Shown here one piece after another: positions 7,832-14,846 of a stretch of 21,568 bases of DNA. Both the position numbers and the translations under genes were made by a program. The notes under the pieces are model-generated. The model was not told where the DNA came from. It saw only the letters and a list, made by a program, of their open reading frames with translations, and did not search any database. The stretch's first letter is position 1; every line of letters starts with the position of its first letter. This stretch comes from Candidatus Gastranaerophilales bacterium. Lineage in GTDB: Bacteria; Cyanobacteriota; Vampirovibrionia; Gastranaerophilales; Gastranaerophilaceae. The stretch is from the NCBI GenBank assembly GCA_944323945.1, contig CALUUL010000031.1, forward strand, positions 1-21,568, given 5' to 3'.

Positions 7832-9130
7832 TTATGCAAAGTTTATGTATTTTTCTATTTCTTCTTTTGTTATTATCTCTGTACAGCACACTAATATTTG
7901 TTTCGCATCTAATTTATAGCCTGCTAATATCCCTTTTTGTTTCATTTTTGCTAAGAAGTTATCTGCATTATCAATTTCTAAAACGAATTCATTAAAGAAA
8001 TCTTGGTTTAACACATTATAGCCTTTTTTTTGTAATCCATCAGCCAACATATGTGCATTTTTTGCACTTAAGTATGCTGCTTGCTGTGTCCCTTTTTTAC
8101 CTAACAATGCAAGGTAAAGAACTGCATTTAATATTGCTAATCCTTGATTTGAACATATATTGCTAGTTGCTTTTTCTCTTCTTATATGTTGTTCTCTTGC
8201 TTGAAGTGTTAATGTAAATGCTTGTTTACCTTCTGCATCTAATGTTTTTCCTACAATTCTGCCAGGCATTTGTCTTTTGTATTTATCTAATGTTGCAATA
8301 AATCCGGCAAATGGTCCGCCATAAGAAACAGGATTTCCAAAAGACTGCACATCGCCGACTACAATATCTGCATTATATGTTGATGGTTTATTTAATACTG
8401 TATTACTCATCATTTCTAAACACATAATTAATAATGTTTTTGTATCTTTATTCAGATTTTTAAGTTTATCAATATCTTCAATAGTTCCATAAAAGTTTGG
8501 ATTTTGAATTAATAAAGCAGAGTATTCTCCTGAGGTTAATTTTTCTTGTATTGAATCTAAATCGGTTTTGTAATTTTTTGATTCAATGAATTCTACATCT
8601 ATATCCCCAGCGTTGGCGTATGTTTTTATAACTTCCATATATTGAGGATTTATACTTTTACTAACAAGAATTTTATCTCTACCACTTATTCTTGAAGCCA
8701 TTAACATAGCTTCAGCACAAGCATTGCCTGCATCATATACGGAAGCATTGCATACATCCATACCTGTAATATCACAAATCATAGATTGAAATTCGTATAT
8801 TACTTGTAATGTTCCTTGAGAGATCTCAGGTTGATATGGTGTATACGCCGTATTAAATTCAAATCTTGACGAAATTTGTGAAATGGCTGCTGGAATAAAT
8901 CTTTTATATGCTCCTGCTCCTATAAAATAAGAATATTCTATATTATTTTCTTTTGCAAGTTTTTTGACCTCTTTTTGAGTTTCCATTTCACTTAGTGCAT
9001 CTGGTAAATCTAATTTGGACATTATTGCTCTTTTATCTACCATGGAAAATAAATCATCAAGATTTTTTTCTCCTATGCTTTCAAGCATTTCTTTTATTGT
9101 TTCATCTGAATTAGCTTTAAAATTTTTCAT
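7832..9130 (-). CDS. gcvPA: Glycine dehydrogenase (decarboxylating) subunit 1
   Basis: 432 residues from the ATG at 9130 (a TTG at 9139 is an alternative). It matches the N-terminal half of P-protein in split systems, usually about 450 residues: SDETIKEMLESIG near the start, GAGAYKRFIPAAI, TAYTPYQPEISQGTLQVIYE, VSYGGPFAGF and a RREKATSNICSNQ region. The P-protein decarboxylates glycine and passes the aminomethyl group to the lipoyl arm of GcvH. The PLP-binding lysine resides on subunit 2 (GcvPB), which is not here, so this product must pair with a partner encoded elsewhere. It starts one base after the gcvH stop, implying coupling. Confidence 0.93.
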   Translation of the reverse strand: MKNFKANSDETIKEMLESIGEKNLDDLFSMVDKRAIMSKLDLPDALSEMETQKEVKKLAKENNIEYSYFIGAGAYKRFIPAAISQISSRFEFNTAYTPYQPEISQGTLQVIYEFQSMICDITGMDVCNASVYDAGNACAEAMLMASRISGRDKILVSKSINPQYMEVIKTYANAGDIDVEFIESKNYKTDLDSIQEKLTSGEYSALLIQNPNFYGTIEDIDKLKNLNKDTKTLLIMCLEMMSNTVLNKPSTYNADIVVGDVQSFGNPVSYGGPFAGFIATLDKYKRQMPGRIVGKTLDAEGKQAFTLTLQAREQHIRREKATSNICSNQGLAILNAVLYLALLGKKGTQQAAYLSAKNAHMLADGLQKKGYNVLNQDFFNEFVLEIDNADNFLAKMKQKGILAGYKLDAKQILVCCTEIITKEEIEKYINFA

Positions 9131-9131
9131 T

Positions 9132-9512
9132 CTATTCAACTTCTTCTTTATATGTTGTGTAATCCAATAAATCTTTACTATCTTCTAAATATGCATCTGA
9201 AGAAACTTTTATTAACCACATATCTTCAAAAGGTTCTTCATTTAATAATTCAGGTTTTTCAATCAACTGTTCATTGATTTCGACAACAGTTCCTCCTATT
9301 GGCATATATATTTCAGATGCAGCTTTAACTGATTCTATTGTTCCGAATATTTCACCTTTTGTATATTTTGTTCCAACTTCTGGCAATTCAACAAAAACAA
9401 TATCCCCAAGTTGTTCTATTGCATAATCCGTTAAACCTATATTGTAATTTCCGTTTTCTTCATATACATATTCATGTGATTTACTGCATAACATTTTGTC
9501 TTTTACAGTCAT
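9132..9512 (-). CDS. gcvH: Glycine cleavage system H protein
   Basis: 126 residues, standard length. This is the lipoyl carrier that shuttles the aminomethyl group between P, T and L proteins. The lipoylation site is Lys63 in IESVKAASEIY, within a complete biotinyl/lipoyl fold (GLTDYAIEQLGDIVFVELPEVG before it, GTVVEIN after it). AGGAG lies 7 bases before the ATG. It is located between gcvT (16 bases upstream) and gcvPA, as expected for the operon. Confidence 0.96.
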   Translation of the reverse strand: MTVKDKMLCSKSHEYVYEENGNYNIGLTDYAIEQLGDIVFVELPEVGTKYTKGEIFGTIESVKAASEIYMPIGGTVVEINEQLIEKPELLNEEPFEDMWLIKVSSDAYLEDSKDLLDYTTYKEEVE

Positions 9513-9528
9513 TTAAATACTCCTCTGT

Positions 9529-10632
9529 TTAATTTCCTCTATTGTGTTTTTCTATAAAGTTTTTGCTAGTAATTATAGCATTATACAACTTATTTCGTAT
9601 CATTATTTGAATTGTATCATTAATTTTTAAATTTTTGTTCGTTTTTATATAACCTAAGCCAATATTTTGTCCAATCGAAGGTGCAACACATCCACTTGTA
9701 ACATAACCTATTTCTTCATTATTTAAACATATTTTATATCCGTTACGAGCAATTGCTCTATCTGTCATTTTGAATGCTATTAATTTCTTTTCTGCTCCAT
9801 TCTTAATTTGGTTTAGGATTATATCTTTACCAATATAATCTTCAGTTTTGTCCTTATCTATTGACCAAGTTAAAGTTGCTTCAACTGGAGAAGTGTTTTC
9901 ATCCAATTCATGTCCATATAAACTCATTGCTGCTTCAAGTCTTAATGTGTCTCTTGCTCCAAGTCCGATGGGTAAAATATTATATTTTTTACCTTTTTCA
10001 AGAATTATATTCCATAAGTCTGAAACTTTTTCATTTTTTATAATTATTTCAAATCCATCCTCGCCTGTATAGCCTGTTCTTGAAATGTATACATCTTCTC
10101 CAATAAGTTTAGTTTTTACTATGAACATTGTATGTGGTTGATGTTCTTTCTTTAAACCAATCTCTTCCAAAATATCAGATGCTTTCGGACCTTGAAGAGC
10201 AAGCATTGATAATTCATTTGATTTGTTTTCTATTTCTACATCAAAATTAGCTTTATTTTTGATTAACCAATTATAATCATCCTCAAGTCTTGAAGCGTTT
10301 ACAATTAACAAATAATTATTGTCCTCTAGCTTATATATGAATAAGTCATCAACAATACCGCCTTTTTCTGTTGTAAATTGGCAGTATTTTGCTTTCTTAT
10401 CTATAACTTTTGAAATATCTTGCGGAACAAGGATTTGCAAAAAGTCTAATGCTTCACTACCTGTTACAAAAATTTCGCCCATATGTGAAACATCAAATAA
10501 ACCCGCATTATTTCTTACATTGTTATGTTCTTCTATAATGCTTGTATACTGAACTGGCATTTCCCAGCCAGCAAAGTCAACCATTTTTGCACCAAGCTTA
10601 ACGTGGTCGTTATATAAGAATGTCCTTGTCAT
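9529..10632 (-). CDS. gcvT: Glycine cleavage system T protein (aminomethyltransferase)
   Basis: 367 residues, full length. It transfers the one-carbon unit from the aminomethyl-lipoyl arm of GcvH to tetrahydrofolate, releasing ammonia. Typical segments are present in order: GAKMVDFAGWEMPVQY (14-29), NNAGLFDVSHMGEI, GGIVDDL carrying the expected catalytic Asp, SRTGYTGEDGFEI, and GLGARDTLRLEAAM followed by LYGHELDE. It starts 16 bases after the stop of the FAD-dependent dehydrogenase with a modest AAGAG ribosome site, so both are probably in one transcript. No glycine riboswitch is visible in front of it. Confidence 0.96.
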   Translation of the reverse strand: MTRTFLYNDHVKLGAKMVDFAGWEMPVQYTSIIEEHNNVRNNAGLFDVSHMGEIFVTGSEALDFLQILVPQDISKVIDKKAKYCQFTTEKGGIVDDLFIYKLEDNNYLLIVNASRLEDDYNWLIKNKANFDVEIENKSNELSMLALQGPKASDILEEIGLKKEHQPHTMFIVKTKLIGEDVYISRTGYTGEDGFEIIIKNEKVSDLWNIILEKGKKYNILPIGLGARDTLRLEAAMSLYGHELDENTSPVEATLTWSIDKDKTEDYIGKDIILNQIKNGAEKKLIAFKMTDRAIARNGYKICLNNEEIGYVTSGCVAPSIGQNIGLGYIKTNKNLKINDTIQIMIRNKLYNAIITSKNFIEKHNRGN

Positions 10633-10648
10633 ATTTATCTCTTTTCTT

Positions 10649-12022
10649 TTATTTAGAACAAATTACTCTTGCAGCGTGAACACCTGATGCGGAAGCTTGT
10701 ATTAATCCTCTTGTTACTCCTGCACCATCTCCGATTGCGTATAGATTTTTTACACCTTCGGTTTCTAAATCATTTGTAAGTTTTACTCTTCCTGAATAGA
10801 ATTTTACTTCTATACCATACAGTAATGTATATCTTGACGCAGTACCCGGGGCTATTTTATCTAAAGCATAAAGCATCTCTATAATAGCGGTCATTTGTCT
10901 GTATGGAAGAACGAGGCTTAAATCACCCGGAGTTGCGCAAGAAAGCGTTGGAGTTATTATGCTGCTCTTAATTCTTTCAGGAGTAGAACGACGTCCGTCA
11001 AGTAAGTCTCCAAATCTTTGTACTAATACACCACCAGCAAGCATATTTGCTAATCTTGCTACGTGCTGTCCGTATGCAATAGGTTCTTTAAATGGTTCTG
11101 TAAATTTTTCTGATACTAATAATGCAAAATTCGTGTTGTTTGTTCTGTAATTTGCATAACTGTGTCCGTTAACTGTTGCAATACCTGAATAATTTTCAGT
11201 TACTACTTCTCCATATGGATTCATACAGAATGTTCTTACTTCATCACCAAATGTTGGTGAATGATATATAAGTTTTGATTCATATAATTTCTCGGTAATC
11301 GGTTCAAAAACAGGAGCAGGAAGTTCAACACGAACACCCACGTCAACGGCATTGTTAACCATTCCTATTTTATTTTTAGCGAATTCATGAGTTAACCAAT
11401 CAGCACCTTCTCTTCCAGGTGCGATAATAATATGTTCTGCTGTGATTTTTTGATTATCTTTTGTAATAAATCCTTTTACTTGACCGTTTTCAACAATTAA
11501 TTGGTCAGCTATTGTATCATATAAAATTGTAATTCTTTTATCTAAGTAATCTTGCATATTTTTTAAAACATTCAAACTTCTTTCTGTTCCCAAGTGTCTT
11601 ACAGGAGAGTGAACAAGTTTTAATTCTGCTAAAGTAGCAGCACGTTCTATATCAGCAAACGCTTCTTTGTCTAAACCGAAAACTTCATCTGTAGCTCCAA
11701 ATTTAAGATATGTATCATCTGTGTATTTAACTAAATCTTCAACACTTTTTCTTTGCATATAATCAAGAAGATGACCTCCAACATCCGGTGTAAGTGTCAA
11801 TTTACCATCGGAAAAAGCACCTGCTCCGCCCCAACCGCAGAGTAAACCACATTTTTTGCAGGTAGGACACTTCTCATATCCTTCTCTTAGAAGGCATTTC
11901 CTTTTTTCTATTTGTACACCTTTTTCAACAAGAACAACTTTCCATTCTGGTTTAAGTTTTACAATTTCTAGTGCCGCAAATATTCCGGCAGGTCCACCAC
12001 CAACTATAGCTACATTATACAT
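10649..12022 (-). CDS. FAD-dependent dehydrogenase, COG2509 type
   Basis: 457 residues from the ATG at 12022, which has GGAG at a spacing of 6; a GTG at 12034 overlaps that site and is less likely. The N-terminal FAD-binding motif is VAIVGGGPAGIFAA (4-17) followed by an acidic strand end (VVLVEKG). A cysteine cluster C43 / C52-x2-C55-x2-C58-x3-C62 precedes GWGGAGAFSDGKL, a pattern I associate with this dehydrogenase family. The C-terminal AIGDGAGVTRGLIQASASG closes the FAD site. Substrate and partner are unknown; it is not the dihydrolipoyl dehydrogenase (no CxxxxC redox disulphide). It is the first gene of the block leading into gcvT. Its promoter must lie in the 12023-12145 gap, where only a weak TACAAT candidate is visible. 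Confidence 0.88.
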   Translation of the reverse strand: MYNVAIVGGGPAGIFAALEIVKLKPEWKVVLVEKGVQIEKRKCLLREGYEKCPTCKKCGLLCGWGGAGAFSDGKLTLTPDVGGHLLDYMQRKSVEDLVKYTDDTYLKFGATDEVFGLDKEAFADIERAATLAELKLVHSPVRHLGTERSLNVLKNMQDYLDKRITILYDTIADQLIVENGQVKGFITKDNQKITAEHIIIAPGREGADWLTHEFAKNKIGMVNNAVDVGVRVELPAPVFEPITEKLYESKLIYHSPTFGDEVRTFCMNPYGEVVTENYSGIATVNGHSYANYRTNNTNFALLVSEKFTEPFKEPIAYGQHVARLANMLAGGVLVQRFGDLLDGRRSTPERIKSSIITPTLSCATPGDLSLVLPYRQMTAIIEMLYALDKIAPGTASRYTLLYGIEVKFYSGRVKLTNDLETEGVKNLYAIGDGAGVTRGLIQASASGVHAARVICSK

Positions 12023-12110
12023 TTCTTTCTCCACTATATTTCGTAAAGTTTTTTTGACATGTCGATTGTAACTTAAATATTCTCTTAATAGAACAGAACG
12101 TAAAAAACAT

Positions 12111-12139
12111 TTTACTTAACTCAATCTATTTTTTATAAT
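12111..12139 (+). promoter_or_regulatory. rlmH promoter, apparently giving a leaderless transcript
   Basis: TTTACT (12111-12116), a 17-base spacer and a perfect TATAAT (12134-12139). The expected start of transcription, about 7 bases downstream, falls on the A of the rlmH ATG at 12146. The six bases between contain no Shine-Dalgarno. Confidence 0.55.
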
Positions 12140-12145
12140 TATTAT

Positions 12146-12616
12146 ATGAATATAAAAATAATTGCTGTCGGTAAAATAAAAGAACAATACTTAAAGGATG
12201 CTATAAAAGAATATGAAAAACGCCTCATGTCCTTTTGTTCTTTCTCTGTTGTAGAAGTTGTTGCAGAACAAATTAATGATGAATCTTTATGCGAAAAATA
12301 TAAAGAAATTGAAGCTGACAGAATATTGCAAAATATAAAACAAAATTCCTATATTATAACTTTAGAAATTAAAGGAAAAAGTTTTTCTTCTGAAGCTTTT
12401 GCACAAAAAATAAAATATATTTCAAATGAAGGTATAAATGATGTCGTTTTTATTATAGGTGGTGCGAATGGTTTACATAAGAAAGTTAGTGATATCGCAA
12501 CTCTAAAAATAAGCTTTTCTCAAATGACATTTACACACCAAATGATTAGGTTACTATTAATCGAACAAATATATCGCGCTTTTAAAATTAATTCAAATGA
12601 ACCATATCACAGATAA
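12146..12616 (+). CDS. rlmH: 23S rRNA (pseudouridine1915-N3)-methyltransferase RlmH
   Basis: 156 residues, the family's usual length. It methylates pseudouridine 1915 in helix 69 of 23S rRNA using S-adenosylmethionine, acting as a SPOUT-fold dimer on 70S ribosomes. The family ends are intact: MNIKIIAVGKIKEQYL at the start, the SAM-site loop VVFIIGGANGLH (about 107-118), LSFSQMT-like KISFSQMTFTHQMIRLLLIEQ with YRAFKI, and the C-terminal NEPYHR. It is transcribed divergently from the FAD-dehydrogenase/gcv block and lacks a ribosome site. Its last codons form the presumed attachment site of the adjoining phage. Confidence 0.97.
   Translation: MNIKIIAVGKIKEQYLKDAIKEYEKRLMSFCSFSVVEVVAEQINDESLCEKYKEIEADRILQNIKQNSYIITLEIKGKSFSSEAFAQKIKYISNEGINDVVFIIGGANGLHKKVSDIATLKISFSQMTFTHQMIRLLLIEQIYRAFKINSNEPYHR
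12599..12616 (+). other. Putative phage attachment site at the 3' end of rlmH
   Basis: GAACCATATCACAGATAA, the last six codons of rlmH including the stop, lies at the border between chromosomal and phage-type genes. Staphylococcal SCC elements integrate at the corresponding end of rlmH (orfX), with a core of the form GAAGCxTATCAxAAAT. The present sequence differs at few positions, partly because the encoded tail (EPYHR versus EAYHK) is conserved. Use by this phage is inferred; the matching right end would be outside the window. Confidence 0.35.
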
Positions 12617-12636
12617 AAAATATATTAAAGTTAAAA

Positions 12637-12651
12637 ATATATCGAATAGAA
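12637..12651 (+). repeat. 15-bp direct repeat, copy 1
   Basis: ATATATCGAATAGAA, repeated exactly at 12683-12697 with starts 46 bases apart. It lies in the gap between rlmH and the first phage-side gene. Could be a binding site for a phage regulator or integrase; function unknown. Confidence 0.6.
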
Positions 12652-12682
12652 ATGTAACAAAATGTAAATATATTTCTTAAAG

Positions 12683-12697
12683 ATATATCGAATAGAA
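12683..12697 (+). repeat. 15-bp direct repeat, copy 2
   Basis: Exact second copy of ATATATCGAATAGAA from 12637-12651. The rest of the 12617-12765 gap is A/T-rich, with no clear terminator and no convincing -35/-10 pair. Confidence 0.6.
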
Positions 12698-12765
12698 TAA
12701 AAAGATGTTATTATAAAATTGTGATTTGATCTAAGACTTGAGTAGCGAAGACAAAGCAAATAAAA

Positions 12766-13224
12766 ATGAGTAGATTTCAATTTTATTATGCAGAGTCTGT
12801 AGAATTGAGAAATTCTAGCCAAAAGGTGACTGGGTTCGTTAAGTCAAGGGGGAATGGTGTGATTTATTGTTGCGGAGGCTACCACAAGCCTCTTAGAACA
12901 GTGTTCTTGTTGCCTGATTTTGGGTATAGAGATAGGAAACTGGAAGTTGTGGTATGTCCGATTTGTGGTGCACTAGTTGCAGAGTTGGTTCAGTTTAATG
13001 TAAAAACTCAAAAGTATGAAACTTTTAGACCAAAACGAAAAAAAGTATCGGCATTTATCAAAAAAATAGAACATGATAAATGGCAAGAGATTAAAGTGCA
13101 ATACGGCACAAAAGAGCGTTCAGGTTTTGTTTACGGTATTAACCGAGAGTATAAAAACGGAAAAATATACCAATATGCAGTTAATTTTAATGGTGAGAAA
13201 AAACTTGTAAAGGTTATTAATTAG
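12766..13224 (+). CDS. Phage-side hypothetical protein with possible zinc ribbon
   Basis: 152 residues, family not recognised. The N-terminal half contains Cys35-Cys36-x3-His40 and, 28 residues on, Cys64-x2-Cys67 in VVCPICGALVAELV, which could bind one zinc ion. The C-terminal half is basic and beta-rich (RPKRKKVSAF; GKIYQYAVNFNGEKKLVKVIN). A nucleic-acid role is plausible but not shown. It is the first gene after the rlmH junction and lies 9 bases before the small terminase candidate. The ribosome site is weak compared with the other phage genes. Base composition is visibly less AT-rich than in the flanks. Confidence 0.65.
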   Translation: MSRFQFYYAESVELRNSSQKVTGFVKSRGNGVIYCCGGYHKPLRTVFLLPDFGYRDRKLEVVVCPICGALVAELVQFNVKTQKYETFRPKRKKVSAFIKKIEHDKWQEIKVQYGTKERSGFVYGINREYKNGKIYQYAVNFNGEKKLVKVIN

Positions 13225-13233
13225 TAGGGATAT

Positions 13234-13527
13234 ATGACTAGAAAGAAAAAAATTGAAAATTTTGTTTATTCAAAAAATGAATCTTTTGAAAATTTAGAAG
13301 CAGTACAACAAATGGCTCTAAATAGAAAAGGAAAAGATGATGAAGTCAGTCCTGATATTTCTATATTTTTAAAGGCTGAAGAGTTAAAAGGTAAATTATG
13401 CGGTTTGTATTCCGAAAAAGAAAAAACTTCTACAAATGTCAAAATAATGGGCAAAGTTATGATTGACGGAAAAGAATTAGAAATAAAAGTTGGAGAAGAT
13501 TGCGCTCAGGAAGAAGAAAATGATTGA
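13234..13527 (+). CDS. Probable terminase small subunit (short)
   Basis: 97 residues. The call rests on position, directly before and overlapping the large terminase, and on one segment, FLKAEELKGKLCGLYSEKEK (residues about 46-65), which resembles the 'ALELLGKHLGLF' stretch seen in Terminase_2/XtmA small subunits. Residues before it (AVQQMALNRKGKDD) are helical. There is no clear N-terminal helix-turn-helix, so it is either a divergent or reduced protein. The C-terminus is acidic (EDCAQEEEND). Small subunits recognise the phage DNA and load the large subunit. TAGGGAT lies 5 bases before the ATG. Confidence 0.55.
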   Translation: MTRKKKIENFVYSKNESFENLEAVQQMALNRKGKDDEVSPDISIFLKAEELKGKLCGLYSEKEKTSTNVKIMGKVMIDGKELEIKVGEDCAQEEEND

Positions 13528-14830
13528 ATTACCCGAAATTTTAAATATCCCTGAAAAACTTATACCTATAATAACTAATATTAATAACTATAATTATTTT
13601 TTAATAGAAGGAGGAAGGGGTGGTGGCAAGTCCCAAAGTATAGCACGAATTATCCTCTGGTTAGCTGAACAACGGAACGTCAGGGTGTGTTGCGGAAGAG
13701 AAACACAGGCTACAATTTCTGATAGTGTTTATAAAATATTTAATGATTTAATAAGTGATTATAATTTAAACTTTACATTGAAGTCTAATAAAATTGTTCA
13801 TAATAAAAGTTCATCAAGTATTATTTTTAAGGGATTTAGAGAACAAGGCAGAGTCAATATAAAAGGTCTTGAAGGTGTTGACATCCTTTGGATTGATGAA
13901 GCACAAGCTATAACTAAATCAACTCTTGATGTAATAATTCCTACAATAAGAAAAGTTAATTCTATTGTTATTTTTACTATGAACAGACTTGTTCGTAAGG
14001 ATCCTGTATATTCCGAGTTCGTTTCCAGAGATGATTGTCTTCATATAAAAATTAATTATTACGATAATAAACATTGTCCTAAAAAACTTATAGATGAAGC
14101 TAAACGCTGCAAAGAAAGAAATATTCTTGATTATGAATATATTTGGGAAGGAAATCCTTTAGATACTACAAATGACTTTCTTTTTTCTGCAATAAAGCTT
14201 GATAAAGCTAAGAATATTGTATTTAAAGATGAAAGTTACAGAAAAATAAAATGTATGTCTGTAGATTTAGCCGGTAATGGCGGTGATTTGTGTGTTGCAA
14301 GTCTTATTGAGTCTAAAAGTTCTACCCAGTGGTCTTTGGAAAAACAAGAGTATTGGAATGAACCTGATACTGATATAACTAAAGGAAGAATAATCAATTT
14401 ATATTCACTTTGGAAACCTGAACTTTTAATTTTAGATGCAGATGGTTTAGGCTATTCTATTTATGTAAGTATTAAGAATGTAATATCTAATACTATAAAA
14501 TTCAATGGTGCCGCTTCAAGTAACAGACCAAATGCTTTAAACAGAAGAGCTGATGGTTATCTTACTTTAAAAGATTTTATTGATAATGAGTGGTTGAAAA
14601 TATCTTCAGATTTTACAATATCTCAATTGGAGTATATTAAAAAATCTTATAAGCCAAATGGTCAAATATTTATTCAGTCTAAAAAAGAAATGAAATCAGA
14701 ACAAGGTGAAAGTCCTGATTTTGCTGATAGTTTGATGATGGGTATTTATGCAATAAATTATTATTCATATTTAATTGATGAAAAAGATGAAACCGTTATC
14801 TTAGATTCTAATTTTGATCCATATGGATAA
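13520..14830 (+). CDS. terL: Terminase large subunit (packaging ATPase/nuclease)
   Basis: 436 residues from the ATG at 13520, preceded by AGGAAG and overlapping the small-subunit gene by 8 bases; a TTG at 13490 is a poorer start. The ATPase half carries Walker A GGRGGGKS (31-38), Walker B ILWIDEA (122-128, Asp126/Glu127) and coupling motif TMNR (153-156). The RNase H-like nuclease half has the acidic positions VDLAGNGGD (Asp249), ILDADGLG (Asp306/Asp308) and SPDFADS (Asp400/Asp403). It drives DNA into the prohead through the portal and cuts the genome. All motifs are intact, so the protein looks functional. It resembles the Terminase_3 (XtmB) group. Confidence 0.96.
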   Translation: MIELPEILNIPEKLIPIITNINNYNYFLIEGGRGGGKSQSIARIILWLAEQRNVRVCCGRETQATISDSVYKIFNDLISDYNLNFTLKSNKIVHNKSSSSIIFKGFREQGRVNIKGLEGVDILWIDEAQAITKSTLDVIIPTIRKVNSIVIFTMNRLVRKDPVYSEFVSRDDCLHIKINYYDNKHCPKKLIDEAKRCKERNILDYEYIWEGNPLDTTNDFLFSAIKLDKAKNIVFKDESYRKIKCMSVDLAGNGGDLCVASLIESKSSTQWSLEKQEYWNEPDTDITKGRIINLYSLWKPELLILDADGLGYSIYVSIKNVISNTIKFNGAASSNRPNALNRRADGYLTLKDFIDNEWLKISSDFTISQLEYIKKSYKPNGQIFIQSKKEMKSEQGESPDFADSLMMGIYAINYYSYLIDEKDETVILDSNFDPYG

Positions 14831-14846
14831 AACAGAAAGGATGCTT

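Noticed and set aside
9571..9579. Minus-strand TGCTATAAT inside gcvT as another extended -10 promoter
   Set aside because: It lies within the conserved reading frame (codons for Asn-Ala-Ile-Ile) and close to the end of gcvT with no suitable -35; a chance match is more likely.
12023..12145. Glycine riboswitch controlling the gcv block
   Set aside because: The gap in front of the first gene is only about 120 bases, shared with the divergent rlmH promoter, and shows no GC-containing stems like the glycine aptamer. The gap before gcvT is 16 bases.
12569..12576. Third partial copy (ATATATCG) of the junction repeat inside rlmH
   Set aside because: Only eight bases match and they encode conserved RlmH residues, so chance plus coding constraint explains it.
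12631..12822. Minus-strand 63-codon frame across the phage junction
   Set aside because: Its Tyr/Ile/Phe-rich peptide reflects antisense of AT-rich DNA and of the 15-bp repeats, it has no ribosome site, and it overlaps the start of the Cys-rich gene.
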